Assembly: GCA_903772945.1 (NCBI GenBank)
Contig: CAICTM010000108.1
Coordinates: 55,339 to 119,338 of the forward strand
Reading direction: 5' to 3'
Length of the DNA: 64,000 nucleotides
From: Seminavis robusta
Lineage: Eukaryota; Bacillariophyta; Bacillariophyceae; Naviculales; Naviculaceae
In this document: positions 1 to 11,037 of the stretch, piece after piece
How the letters are laid out: every line of letters begins with the position of its first letter
How positions within the stretch are numbered: the first letter of the stretch is position 1
Translations under genes and position numbers: made by a program
The notes under the pieces: model-generated
What the model saw: the letters and a program-made list of their open reading frames with translations, nothing else
Database searches by the model: none
What the model was told of the DNA's origin: nothing

Positions 1-307
1 AGATGGATATCCACCCATCTTCGTCCATAATTGAGAATAATGAAATAGTAAAGTACCTGGAGCCCAGATAGCATTCCATAGTCTTGCAGTAGAGAACATC
101 CTGTGTAGTCCATGCTAGGGCAAAGAGCCATATTCAACCATTCCAGCTGCAGTGGTTGAATAGCATTGGCAGCCAGCTCTGAGGAGCCGGCCTTGACAGC
201 CCAGTGAAGGGAGAATCTCACCAACCAGGGATCTCCCATCCTGGCGCTGGCCAAGTCCTTGACTGACAGCCATCCTCCTGCTGAGGAAGGCCAGTTGAGG
301 CTCCCTT
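1..307 (-). CDS. possible partial coding segment at the window edge
   Basis: On the minus strand one frame stays open from about position 307 to the left edge, roughly 100 codons. It is rich in Trp and Leu and lacks obvious low complexity. No start can be fixed, because a stop lies immediately upstream and a splice acceptor-like CAG sits nearby. I do not recognise the protein. It may be an exon of a gene continuing to the left, or chance openness. Confidence 0.2.
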
Positions 308-807
308 ACTGTCTAACTACCAGCTGAGATCTGAGGAAGAGATCTAGAGAGGTTGTTCCCCAAGGAAAGCCCTCCCTAAATCTCATCGCAAAGTGATTGT
401 TTTTGTGACATATACTAGTTTAAGGGTGGTTTGGAGACTTACACGTAGAACTCAGGTAGATCTCAGTACAAATGATTTGGCTCACAACCCACATTAGTGT
501 CAATGGTGTAAACGGCGCTCACAAGATTTAACACTTAGGAGGAATGAGAACCTGACAATAACAGCAAATCTAGCCAAAATCAGCCTCTTTTATTAAAGTA
601 TACACTCGCCTTCTATGTTTGACCTATTAACACCGATACAAACAATAAAGCCTACTATCATTGGAGTTAATTGCAGTGGTGTTGATCCACTTTTATTGGA
701 GTTAACAGAAGTTGTGGAACACTTTACAGCCAGAAGAGGACCTGGTGTACTGTTTTACTATAGGAAAACGGAATGTAAAATTTTCACGGCTCACGACTGC
801 CCTTAAA

Positions 808-1532
808 CTATCTGGAAGGTGGCACAAAGAGTGTTTTCGTGGCAATTTGAGGGAGAATTCCTCCTTCGGTACAGGTGGCATGTGCTACTATGTGATTTGG
901 GCGGTCGTTTTCATCATAATTGCCAAGCATGAGGTTGATGTACATTTGTTGGGACAAGAGTTCATGATCATAGGGCTGTCCACAAATGCCATGACAGATC
1001 CTCATTTGCTTACTGCATCATTGGCACGACTGCCCTAAAGAAGTTGTTGAATATTCCTTGATCAAATCCTTGCGTCAGGTCAAAGACTTGCTGTATATAT
1101 CCAAAGAGAGTGTGTGTAAAGGGGCTGGGATAGGCTAGAAGAATGCCAAAGTTGGCTTTCTTCCTTTCTCCTTGACTGTACAGGGATAGATTGGGCTTCC
1201 GAACCTTCATAGCTTTGTAGGGGTGTTTCAGCAACAAGACACCAGCATCGAAAAAGAATATCGCATCAATCTTGTTCTTTCAGTACTTTCAAAGTAATGG
1301 CAGTCTTCCCTGAGGATACCAAGCACCGTGTGTTGGAGACCGCTGGATTGTTGAGACATTGAGAGTTGGCAACAAGTGGGTGGGTGGTTGTGAAGGATTG
1401 AAGACGAACTAGGTCGTTGGTAGAGTTGTGTCGAAAATGATCCAGGCAGGCCTGGTCAATGCAAATGATACCAATGGAATTTTGAGGCACTCCAATGTCC
1501 TGCAGGGCATTGACTGTTGGGTAAGGCAACAC
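808..1532 (-). pseudogene. nucleotide-diphospho-sugar transferase-like relic (frameshifted)
   Basis: Three minus-strand frames join end to end into something that resembles the Nucleotid_trans family (Pfam PF03407 type, Golgi glycosyltransferases). The first piece (1532 to about 1266) holds the N-terminal part with an ICID-type strand. The second (about 1260 to 1010) holds FFFDAGVLLLKHPY, at the place where family members carry the DxD metal/nucleotide motif before a conserved Asp-Pro. It continues with KANFGILLAYPS and FDQGIFNNFF, both typical of the family. The third (1005 to 808) holds HIVAHATC, like the C-terminal His-Ala-x-Cys segment. The frame changes near 1255 and a stop separates pieces near 1010, so as read the gene is broken. 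A sequencing error or unseen small intron could mimic one of the shifts. The family call rests on motif resemblance only. Confidence 0.5.
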
Positions 1533-3869
1533 TGTAGCTACTAGTAATTATTAAGTTAATCTGTTGATTTGGGCGAGCTGAGCAAAAAGAATGATATTTC
1601 TGACTGGTCGCTCTGGAATCTGGTTTTTGAGAATGCCGGTTTCCTTAAAATCCTACGTCGGTGCGGTCTTTTTCTTATCCGGGTCCGCTAAATATCTAGA
1701 CCGGCCAACATTGACAAAGTGTTCCAAGGCCCAAACGTAGCTGGCACTCCCCATTGTCAAATACCAAATCTTGTTCTGAACGTCCAGCCTTGGAGCACCA
1801 GGAGGAGTTTGAAGTGCTTTCATCCGATCAGCACACTGTGGTGCCTGGAAACACGTTGCTGTTCTTGTCTCTGCCTGAGAACTGGATTGTTGGGGCTGGA
1901 ACTCCAGGAGAAGATTAGTAGGCACTTGTTGCAGTTCCTTTCCTACTTCACATTGTCCGCGTTTTGGACAAGATCCATGTGAGCTCTGTGGAAAACCAAG
2001 TTGTATTTACCCATAAAGTAGTCCAGTCGTTGGGCACATGTAACTCTTCCAGCCCAAATACATCTTGAACAGAAAGTCAAGTTTGTTGGTGATTGAAGGT
2101 AATGCTGTTTCAGCCAAAGCCTTAACACTGATGATTTTGTTGCTACTTCCAACAGTGCCCGTGCCGCTAATATTGGTGTTCACGCTGATGATGTTGTACC
2201 GCCATTCCCGTACTGCGTACTGTGAATGCTGGTGTTCACATTGGTCAGCAACAGCAACGACTGCATCGTTTGTGGATGCTGGTCCAACTAGCTGTTGGTA
2301 TTTCAAAACTTGTCAACCCGGCACAGCTCAGGCAGGTTCAGCACCACAACAGTATGTATTTGCTGAACCTGCCCAAGCTGTGTTGAACCTGCCCGAGCTG
2401 TGTCTGGTTGAAATAATTTGAGTGGAGCAGGTTCCATTTTAACAAGGGCGATTTGGAGAATATCCAAGAGCAACTCGAACTCTAAACCATGGGATAAATG
2501 TGCTATTTTCTACAAAGATTTAGAGGGCGGCACATCATGACATCATGAAATAGAAACGCTCACATTTTCTAAACTATCGAAATACATTGGCTTTGTATTG
2601 ACGCCGGCGGATCGATCAATATGTTTGCCTGTTGAATGACGCTGTTTCGTTCGTTCGATTGCTTTAGATGTAATATAAGAAACTAGAAACTGTTTACTAT
2701 TGTATTCACCGACAATGATGTCTTCTTCTTTACCCTCTGATAGTTGTGCTGTCGCTGCAACCTGACACAGTAGCAGGAAGCGAAGTGGTGATGCTGATGA
2801 ACCGATCGTGAAGAAGAACCCACCCAAATCAATCCGTATGATAAAGTATTGCACTGAGTGGCCTCTGGAACAGAGTATGTATTGTAGTGGTTGTGCTTTT
2901 TATGAAGACTCTTCCGCCACATTCAAGAAGAAGCCTTGCCATGAAAGCCACAAATGGGAGAAATTCCAATGCAAGCTTCCATGGAAATACAAGCCTGATG
3001 ATGAGTAAGGGCTTCGAAAAGCTATCAGCTGCACCCTTCCTGTTGCCACAGACCTAAGAGATCCTTCTGTTGGTACTAAAACGAATTCTTCATCCAATCT
3101 CTTATCCATGGTGAGGAGCCAAGGTGTCAACCACAATAGCAGAAAATCCTCTTTTTTGGTGAGCGACAACACCCTCATTCTGCTGCTTGTACTGCTTCTT
3201 TCTCTAGATTTCACTGCTAAAACATTCAATGTTTTTCAGGTAGCATCAACCTAAGTGGGTATAGAAGGGATACCCAGGTCCTCAGCACCTCTGGGGAAAC
3301 ATGATAATACAAATCTGTTGCTGTTGTGGCATAGTTGAGCGATGCTTTATTTGAAGTGTGTTGAATGGTTGCTGTTGTTTCTTTTTCGGCGAGAGAACAG
3401 TGACATCATGCGTACCAGGCCTACTCGAGGAGCGCGTAGCAGATTTCTGAGTACCAAAAAAAAAGCTGCTTCTATGGAGATCCGTGGACCATAGACTTGG
3501 TGAAGTCGCCAACATGTTAGCCCTCGCCCTAATCACGTTCACAGTATCCTCAACCCTAACCCTGGTACACAATACTATTAAGGTGGTCGCACCCAGGATT
3601 TAAGCCAGTGTAAAGCTGTCAATAAAACGCAATCTTTTACACGGTGCTATCGAGTGAAACAACAAACAATGGATCGATCGCACCTGCTGCTAAAGGTGGG
3701 CTGGAATGGCTGATTGCTCCAGCAATTCAACCCTCTATACATACAAGAGCTGTTGCTAATAGTAGTGGGAAGGTGTAGTCGATCTTCCCCCCGTGTCTGT
3801 ACCACCTGTTAACTCGGTTGTCGGTCGCTGAAAGCAGCTATCGATATTTTCGATTCGGCTGCATGTGGC
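1533..3869. other. stretch without a supportable gene
   Basis: Open frames here are short and overlap on both strands. Minus-strand frames between 1653 and 2306 could be decayed upstream parts of the sugar-transferase relic, but I cannot join them. Apart from the inverted repeat near 2.3 kb I see nothing to annotate. Confidence 0.5.
2322..2402. repeat. inverted repeat with a third partial arm
   Basis: A 22-base arm at 2322-2343 is matched in reverse complement by 2361-2382 with one mismatch, leaving a 17-base loop. A further copy of the right arm follows directly at 2383-2402. A stem-loop with a duplicated arm is therefore possible. No nearby gene explains it. Confidence 0.7.
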
Positions 3870-3995
3870 CCTTAGATCTCGATGTGTGCTGGTGATATGG
3901 CCCCAGAACCAAGACGTACTCTCTTCCTTACAGTAAGAGGAAGAGATAATGCTTTGGTTCTAGGGCCATACGACCAGTGCACATCGAGATAATAA
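3870..3995. repeat. long imperfect hairpin, arms about 50-55 bp
   Basis: The left arm runs from about 3870 to 3929 and the right arm from about 3936 to 3995, around a loop of under 10 bases. The arms pair along nearly their whole length: ATCTCGATGTG, then TATGGCCC, then AGAACCAA, then TCTCTTCC on the left each have a counterpart on the right, with scattered mismatches. The form suits a small-RNA precursor or a miniature inverted-repeat element. It lies in a gene-free stretch upstream of the 4804 gene. Either reading is inference; the pairing itself is visible. Confidence 0.75.
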
Positions 3996-4803
3996 GGTCT
4001 CTAACACACGTGTTGTTGTTAGTTGATCGATTGTTGTGGTCTACCACCCTTTCGTTCGAACGGAATCTCACTTTTCAATCGTTTTGAACCCAAATATTGG
4101 CTGAAACGTGTTTTACTACTGTTTTACTATAGATAACTGCAAGCCAGCCTTTCGACCTCCAAGAAATTGTGAGAACTAACACTCAACCAAGTGCAACAGC
4201 CACAATTTGGCGAGTCGACACGCTCGGTCGACCTTTACTCGTCGTCATTACTTAACGGAAACTTGCTGGATTTATGGCTCGAACATGAAAAGAGGGAATC
4301 TAGCGAGAGTTTCAACCACGATTCCTATCGAGACTGTCTAGAAGATTCCAGATTCCGTAATTTATACGAAACATATCTGCGAAAGAACTGATGCAACTAA
4401 GCAGCTTTTAAGCTGGCTTACATCCTGGGTGCCACCACCTTATTTTATAATAGGTTCAAGACAGTCATTTGGGTCAGAGTTATTCCCGTGCGGTTTTCCA
4501 ACGACATCCGGTCTTGCATTTGGGTGCTTCCGCTTGACAACCAGGCTCACTATCTCACTATCACAGCAACCAAAGGAAAGAGCAGACGTTGAGGGTATTG
4601 TTGAAGGAAGTGTCTTGCTTAACACCATCGACGACTAGCTAGCTAGCCAGCCAGCTACCTGGTAGACAGATTGATTACGGGAGACTTGCATTGGATCGAC
4701 TCGAGCCAAAAAATAGTAGAGAACCGGCAAACCCAGCACAAAACACACTTTTCCAAAGAACACCACAGAGATCTACCTCAAGAAAAATAAATAAATCATC
4801 ACC

Positions 4804-6336
4804 ATGAGCGGGCAACCCTTCAAAACCAAATTCACCATTGGTCTCTTGACCATCGATCCATGTCCGCAAGAGGAACATGTTCACACGGATGAGGATTATT
4901 TGAGCAACGATGTCAACGCGCATCTGTCGGCCGAAGAACTAGCGGCGCGAGACGCCATTAAAGCGCGAAAGGGCAAAAAGAAGCGAAACAAATCGGGTGA
5001 CAAGGGTGTATCGCGACAAAAGTCGGGTGACAGTGTCGGACTGCCTCCCCCCGAACCCATCAACGATGCCGTGGCCGAACAAGTGCGACTTCGAATGGAA
5101 GCCAAGAAAAAAGCCAAAGCCGAAAAGGCCCGAAAAGCGGCCGAAGAAGATGCCGCTATCAAGGCAGAAGCCGAGGCAACAATCGCCGCAGAAATGAAAG
5201 AAAAGGAAGAAGAAGAAGCACGCGTATGGGCGGCCAAGCGATTGGCAGAAGAAGAAGCCAAGAAGGCGGAAGAAATTAGACTCCGTCATGTCGAAGAACA
5301 ACGCAGGGAAGAAGAACGGAAGGCCGAAGAAATTAGGCTCCGGCATGTCGAGGAACAAGCTAAACAAGCCAAAGAACCGTCAGATGATGAAGCGAGCCTC
5401 AATGGAATGATTCCCAGCCTTGGCTACGAAGAACCCCTGCCCGAGAAACCCCGAACGAAGCAACGTCGTCGTGTTTCTTTTTTTCCCGCCACTGCTGACA
5501 ACTCTGGTCTGGACGATGCATTGCGCAACTACAACAACGATGTTCCGTTTGACTGGGAAAACCCAGAATGGACCAAGGAATTTGTCGACCTCCGACATAC
5601 GACACAACAGAGTCTCATTTACGGATGGGAAAAACCAGACTGGACCGTCAAGAGAGGATTGAGAGCCGCCCAACGGCGTTCTTCGAAGTGTGGATGGGAA
5701 AAGCCCGATTGGGCCAAAAAATCCATCTTGCGAAAGACCGATCGACTCGACGATCTCATGAGCGATACCAGTGGCCGCACGAGCTTGGGCGGTAGTATGG
5801 ATGGCAGTCTCATGCGAAGACATTCCTTTTGTTTCAGAGGTGAATGGGACAGACCCTCTTGGGCCAAACGTAACGTGCTCAAGAAAACCGAGGCCGGTAG
5901 CCTCATTCGTAAGGGAGCCAATCTGGCCATTCCCATTACGGAGATCAAGGCGAGGATGGATCCAGACTCCACCCTTCACGATAGTGTGGACTCTTTGAAC
6001 CAGTCGCTGAACATGTCCATGAACCTCAGCCAAAAGAATATTGACTGGGAAAAGCCAGCATGGGCCAAAGGAGCTAAATTGAGAAAAACCGAGGCCGGGC
6101 AAGCCGCCAGACAAGGCGTCAATCTGAATAAATCCGGAAAAGGCCCTGAAGCCGCAGGCGGCGAAGCCAGCGCGGCATCACTGAACGCGTCCGTGACCCT
6201 CACTCAAAAAAATATTGGGTGGGAAAAGCCCTCTTGGGCTTCCAATCCAAACCTCAAACGAACTTCCACAGGAGAGAAAATGAAGACCACAGGCACACTT
6301 GCGAAACCAATCATCTTCAGAGGCAACGAAAAATAG
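4804..6336 (+). CDS. coiled-coil protein with six WEKPxWAK repeats
   Basis: The protein has 510 residues in one exon. After a short N-terminal part, residues about 55-195 are extremely rich in Lys, Glu, Ala and Arg and are predicted by eye to form a long charged helix or coiled coil. It includes two copies of an AEEIRLRHVEEQ segment. From residue 250 there are six spaced copies of a motif of the form (D/G/E)W(E/D)(K/N/R)PxW(A/T)K followed by LRKT. They begin near residues 250, 274, 297, 347, 414 and 472, and spacing grows from about 24 to 67 residues. The last four copies carry a basic (L/R)(R/K)(K/R)T tail that could be a kinase site. I do not recognise a named family. No signal peptide or membrane segment is visible, so a cytosolic or cytoskeletal scaffold is only a guess. 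The start follows an A-rich leader ending in CACC. Confidence 0.85.
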   Translation: MSGQPFKTKFTIGLLTIDPCPQEEHVHTDEDYLSNDVNAHLSAEELAARDAIKARKGKKKRNKSGDKGVSRQKSGDSVGLPPPEPINDAVAEQVRLRMEAKKKAKAEKARKAAEEDAAIKAEAEATIAAEMKEKEEEEARVWAAKRLAEEEAKKAEEIRLRHVEEQRREEERKAEEIRLRHVEEQAKQAKEPSDDEASLNGMIPSLGYEEPLPEKPRTKQRRRVSFFPATADNSGLDDALRNYNNDVPFDWENPEWTKEFVDLRHTTQQSLIYGWEKPDWTVKRGLRAAQRRSSKCGWEKPDWAKKSILRKTDRLDDLMSDTSGRTSLGGSMDGSLMRRHSFCFRGEWDRPSWAKRNVLKKTEAGSLIRKGANLAIPITEIKARMDPDSTLHDSVDSLNQSLNMSMNLSQKNIDWEKPAWAKGAKLRKTEAGQAARQGVNLNKSGKGPEAAGGEASAASLNASVTLTQKNIGWEKPSWASNPNLKRTSTGEKMKTTGTLAKPIIFRGNEK

Positions 6337-6878
6337 GTCGCATTTTGTTGTGTATGTACGAAAATGAGAAAATCCACGCAACTTTGTGCTTTGCGAGTAT
6401 CTGAATGGCAGGCTACATTGGCAGGGCTGATGTTGTTTATTTATTTTATGCCAAAAGAGTAGAGTCCTGATTGATTCGTAGATATGTGAACATTGTTATT
6501 TTTCCCGTTACTCCAGGAATCACCACCGTCCCGAAGTCTGCGCCGTCCCTTTGCGTGGCCTATCGCTGGGATTGTGCTCTTGACGGACCTATTCAATTGC
6601 CCATTGTGTTGGCGTTGGATTTCCACGGTTCTCAAGGCCTGTTAGAGAAAGCTGTGGTCGCCCCCCAAGCTGCTCGAGAATGTCATTGCCAGTACCAAGC
6701 GAGAAACGTGCGGACTGTAGAACAGGTAAAAGGTTGATCCTAAGTTACAAGATGCAAATTATTTATTTCTATTTCTACATGTTTGTTTCGTCGCAAGCGC
6801 ACACTCTTCTATGGCTGACAGACGCCTGAACCACGCGTCTTGGGTGCTGTGGTCAACGGTGGTTCTCTTCGGTTCAAG

Positions 6879-7919
6879 CTAGTAAGCAATAGGCAACAAG
6901 CCCACTCCCCCAAATCCAATCCGCCTTCGCGATCTCCTCTCATTGACTGCCGCTTCCAGTTCCTGCTGCTGGCTTTGATGCTTGACAAAAGCTTCACGGA
7001 CTGATGTCACTCCTTTTTGCCCGGCCTTGGCAATGGTTTTGGTAATCCCTGCACTGCCCTGGGCTTCGACACGTGCCTTGGAAGATGGCAAAATCTTCAA
7101 AAGCCTAGAAGGAAACTCGATTTGCATTTGCATACTCGAGTGCAATCGAAATACCCAACGCCCTGTAGTGGATTGTTTTTCAACCGAATAGAAACTCTTG
7201 ATGGGACCCCATGGATCCAGAACGGCTTCCATGTCATTCTCGTTGTTGTTATTGCTTTCCTTCTTCTTTGTTGTCTTCTTGCCCATGAGCTGGTTGAAGA
7301 CCCACACAATCGGAGGCAAGCCTTTGGCCGTCTGCTTTTGACCAATGACTAGGAAACAACATCCAGGGACCCCTTTGGTTTGCATGGTCTTGAAGCCAGC
7401 GTAGACTGTGGTGCACACTGTGAGACCGGGAAAAGAGGAGAACTCTTGACACTCGAACACACAATCCCCTCTCTGCGGCAAGAAGGCGGAGCCATACCAG
7501 CGATTACAACATTGCTTCCATCTTGACTCCCACTCTGGTGTTAATTCGAGCTCTTCCGCGCTGCTAGGATCTCCCCCACTGGCAAATGCAAGCCGTGAAT
7601 CAGCGTCGTGAAAGAAGTTCGTCAGGTCGGCGGGGGTTGTGTTTTCGGGCAATGGACTGGATTCTGCCGACACGTCGCCCTGGAAGAGGAGGGATGTCTT
7701 CTTCCTGGACGATGATGATGGCTTGGCGCGTTCTGCCATGGCCATTGCAGCGGAACACTGTTCATTCAGACAATATGGTATGGTTCCAAGCAACAATCAA
7801 GGTGGAGAGAATGTGAGAAAATATTGGAACAAAAGAACTTCGTGTTCCGTACTACTCACCGGAACTAGTGGCTGAGAGAGGAGATAACCCAACAGGAGGC
7901 CAGTGGCCAAGCTCTTCAT
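6879..7919 (-). CDS. unknown protein with a hydrophobic leader encoded by a separate exon
   Basis: Two exons are proposed. Exon 1 (7919-7860) encodes 20 residues beginning MKSLATGLLLGYLLSQ, which looks like a signal peptide or anchor. A 101-bp intron (7859-7759) starts GTGAGT and ends CAG, phase 0. Exon 2 (7758-6879) encodes about 293 residues. Starting instead at the in-frame Met inside the intron would remove the leader, so the spliced start is preferred. The body is rich in Cys and Trp in its middle (CCNRWYGSAFLP, CVFECQEF, CTTVYAGFKTM), with an Asn-rich insertion and a basic C-terminus (RRSRRRIGFGG). I recognise no family. A secreted or organelle-directed globular protein fits what can be seen. 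The gene ends at TAG next to position 6879. Confidence 0.7.
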
Positions 7920-8472
7920 TTCTCTAACTCCAAGCATAGCTTTTTCTTATCAGTCGCCCCAACACTACCAACGACACCAATGGCTTTCAAGACCAAGACA
8001 GCGGAATAGAATTGCTTTGTTATGCATCTTCTAGCCAGCTAGAGTCTATACTGGCCGGCAATAGGTATCGAAACAGTCTGTAGGCCAGAAGGCCGATGCA
8101 GAGTGCTGCGTCAATGACACTGCAGAATTTGAGAGACACTTCAAGCTCGGATCTTTCTCGCGCATCTGACCGTTATGGTACCGGTATCCCTAACCCTGCA
8201 GAAATTCTTTTGGCCAAGCAAATAATGCAAAGCTCTTTTCCGCCACCACCAAGCATGCTCTTGACTACTAGTATCTCAGCCTTGTCACAATTAATACCAG
8301 ATGGGATGAAACCCTTCATTATAGTATACCATTACAGGGGCTCTGAAAGATCACCTTTTGTAATGATCTCCTACACTTGTTTGCCAGCCAAAAGCAAATA
8401 GGAATTCCCTGTTTGGAGTGCTCTGCATCAGTTGCTGCTCTCGAGCTAGTTTGTCATAATAATATAACATGA
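7920..8472. other. intergenic, no gene seen
   Basis: Lies between two minus-strand genes. A 101-codon plus-strand frame at 8096-8401 has no recognisable features and is judged chance. It probably includes the promoter of the gene at 6879-7919 and the 3' region of the IF-3 gene. Confidence 0.5.
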
Positions 8473-9381
8473 CTATCCTTTTTTCTTTTGCTTGGGCGCA
8501 ATGGTCACGGTTCCATGAGTCTTTTCCTTGTTGACGGTCGGTGGACTCACAGGATCACCAACAGATTCTAGTTCTTGTAAAATCCGGTCAATGACGGCTG
8601 CTGCTCCCAGTGGCTCTTGATTATTTCGAATCATTCGGCTAGCACAAGTGCAGGATAATTTGCATCTTTGTCCCTTTTCCAAAGCTTCCTGAACGCGACC
8701 CAGTTTCCGTTGCAAATCATGGTCCGCCGTTTTGGCCCGGAATCGGAATTCCTTGACAATGCTACTATCGGCATTGGCCTTGACTTTGGCCGCCTTTTCC
8801 TTGTTGGCTCGATACATTTTGGCTTCGTACTGTACCGCTCGTACCACTGGCAAATCGAGACCGTTCAAATTGATTTCTACCAAATCCAGACCGTGATCCA
8901 CGGATATAGTAATGGCACCCGACAAGGTTGTTTCTTGCGACGTTGGGGGGGTATCACCGCCCATCTCCACCACCAACCGCAGTTTGACCGATTTGGGATC
9001 CGATGCTCTGGATTTCTTCATAATCGCCTTGACCAAACGTTCGTTCATGAGAGGAAGGTTTTCTTGACTTTCCTTGGTTTTCGGTCGAGCCTTTTTTCGC
9101 TTAATGGTCATGCCTCTTGTCGTCATTGTCGTTATAGCAGTGGCTTCATGATAATTGCTGACGGTGGATTCCCAAACCGAAAACAAAGCACTATTGGTGT
9201 GCAGACTCCGACGTGATATGGAAAGGAGATTATTGCTTTGAATCAGATAGCTGGTTGCGGTTGGAAGCTGCATATTATCATGCTGTAATAACGTCGGAAT
9301 ACATCTCTGATGGGAAGAGGCTTGATGGTTTGCTCTTCTTGAGAGAGTCGTTGCGATTCTGCTTGCTCGTGTCATTCTCAT
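8473..9381 (-). CDS. mitochondrial translation initiation factor IF-3
   Basis: The protein has 302 residues, a single exon. Residues 1 to about 90 are rich in Arg, Ser, Thr and Gln and poor in acidic residues, as in a mitochondrial presequence. The core then follows the IF-3 order: an N-terminal domain with GLDLVEINLNGLDLPVVRAVQYEAKMYR (bacterial IF-3 has [24 protein letters not shown]), a Lys-rich linker, and a C-terminal domain opening KEFRFRAKTADHDLQRKL, the counterpart of the family's KEIKFRPKTxEHDYQVK. IF-3 binds the small ribosomal subunit, keeps it free of the large one and proofreads the initiator tRNA. Given the presequence, mitochondrial action is favoured over plastid. The first Met is used, though a second lies two codons later. 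Confidence 0.85.
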   Translation of the reverse strand: MRMTRASRIATTLSRRANHQASSHQRCIPTLLQHDNMQLPTATSYLIQSNNLLSISRRSLHTNSALFSVWESTVSNYHEATAITTMTTRGMTIKRKKARPKTKESQENLPLMNERLVKAIMKKSRASDPKSVKLRLVVEMGGDTPPTSQETTLSGAITISVDHGLDLVEINLNGLDLPVVRAVQYEAKMYRANKEKAAKVKANADSSIVKEFRFRAKTADHDLQRKLGRVQEALEKGQRCKLSCTCASRMIRNNQEPLGAAAVIDRILQELESVGDPVSPPTVNKEKTHGTVTIAPKQKKKG

Positions 9382-10480
9382 ACCCGTTTTTGTCTTCCAG
9401 CAATCTCAGATATAATGGTCTAGGTAGACCTATGGTTCGCTTATAATAGGCGCGTTGCTTGTGACTTCACGATGTTGTTGTCGGAGTAGGAACATCCAAA
9501 GATTCGTCAAGAGAGAGTTGGGAGTTGAGTTGGATGGTTGGCAGCATTCTTCCATGGTGGTTGGGGGTACGTGTCGTTTTTAGCCAGCGTGAGCTGTATA
9601 AATCCTAACCGTACAGGTAGACATTTAATAAAAGAAGAGACCTAAAGACTTCTGAACTTGGACTGGTCTACTGTCTCGTAGGTATCCACTTGCTATTGCT
9701 GTTCCAACCCACAGCAGACTACTATTTCAACACTTTCGTCTAGCATGGGGCAGAAGATGAAGAGCTTTCCTCGTTACTCTAGTACAACAAAGAGCTACGT
9801 GTAGTAGCCACAAAACTGAACGTATATATTGACACCCACAAGCCAAGGCCCGCGTGTTTTCCCACAATCGAGTGGCAGTCTGCTAACCGGCCACACTAGC
9901 TAGCCTCCTGAGAGGTTCGACGCCTACGGTAGTAGCTATGTAAAGGTTTGTACACTGAGATTTGAGCAATTAATGAGTAGCTATTAGTACTTCTGTCTTT
10001 GGATCTGGTACGCTTCCCCAACACGGAAAAGCTCAGGTCCACCAATAACATACCGGTACATCATGCTGCAGAACACTGGTTGCAGGCCTCCAGCTACCTT
10101 AGCGTCTTGGGGCAACTCTGAAGTCTGACTGTAGTGATGGTGTCGGGGGCTTCAAAAACGAACTGCCTGCCTCAAAGAGTTTTCTCTACCGGTATCCTCG
10201 AAATTCCTTCGTTGACCTGTCTATCATAGTCGGCGCGTCGGTACTATGCCGCCAACTATTCTGTATCAGAATTGCCAAAAGAAAATCGTACAGAATTCAA
10301 AGTGCCGATCTGTTATGCTATAAAAAGTACAAGGTTATCTTAGCCTGTGTCGCAGCCACTTTTTTATTCTTAGGTGCAGTTTTCCCGTTCTGTTGGCTGG
10401 GTGCTTGTTCGTTGGGATCCTCACACAAGACTTATGTAGGTAGTAAAAGCAAATGCATGCATAGCCCATTTATGTATCAC
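9382..10480. other. intergenic, no gene seen
   Basis: About 1.1 kb without a supportable frame. It contains GCTAGC and CCGGTA-type palindromic words, which recur across intergenic parts of this window, and the promoter side of IF-3. Confidence 0.5.
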
Positions 10481-10945
10481 TTAGTACTTGACGAACGCTT
10501 TCAAAGGACCATCGGCGGGGATGAAATGCAAGACATCATTGGCCAAGAGGATAAAAGGAAGAGCGACAAATAAACCCCATGCCCACCAGTTCAATTCAAG
10601 TTTGGCGTTTGCCAGATAAGATTCATTCACTTCAACTTCCATCATTTCTCCAGTGTTGCGGTTTTTGACCATCATGGTCTCTTTCTGAGGAGTGGATGCA
10701 AGTTCTTCTATCGAGGTAGCTTCCATAGCGGTTGTTTCTTGCAGGGCATCGGCTGATTCACCGGGAGCAACCTCTGAGAGTCCTTTGCTCTTTTCCGCAC
10801 TGGCTTTGCCATCTTCTGCCGAAAACATGAAAAGGGGCTTGCTGTGGGCGACCGACTTCAATGGAGCGGGGGTTGTGAAGGCCGTGGCAACGGTCAAGAT
10901 GGCGAGGAGGGCAAAGCAAAGGCGTGTCATGGTGGAGGATATCAA
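10481..10945 (-). CDS. small plastid-targeted single-pass membrane protein, function unknown
   Basis: Up to 154 residues; the start may be MTRLCF, five codons into the frame. The N-terminus is a hydrophobic signal peptide (LCFALLAILTVATA) followed by AFTTP. The Ala-Phe junction is the hallmark of bipartite plastid presequences in diatoms (ASAFAP-type, where Phe is critical). The middle is acidic and low in complexity, with a TGEMMEVEVNESYLAN segment. Near the C-terminus a single hydrophobic helix (WWAWGLFVALPFILLANDVLHF) is followed by a short tail. The layout suits a thylakoid or plastid-envelope anchored protein. I cannot name a family. Confidence 0.75.
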   Translation of the reverse strand: MISSTMTRLCFALLAILTVATAFTTPAPLKSVAHSKPLFMFSAEDGKASAEKSKGLSEVAPGESADALQETTAMEATSIEELASTPQKETMMVKNRNTGEMMEVEVNESYLANAKLELNWWAWGLFVALPFILLANDVLHFIPADGPLKAFVKY

Positions 10946-11037
10946 CTAGATATTTGATTTAGTTCAGAAATAAAGAAGTGGCTAAGAGGATAATATACCT
11001 TCATAGGTCAAAACTGATTCGTGCCAATTTTGACCTC

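Noticed and set aside
3540-3570. CCCTAACCCTGG telomere-like word
   Set aside because: Only about two units, inside ordinary unique sequence; not a telomeric array.
4191-4391. 66-codon open frame with acidic helical composition
   Set aside because: No family signal, short, and no promoter or splice support; could be chance.
8096-8401. 101-codon plus-strand frame
   Set aside because: No recognisable motif and lies between two minus-strand genes.
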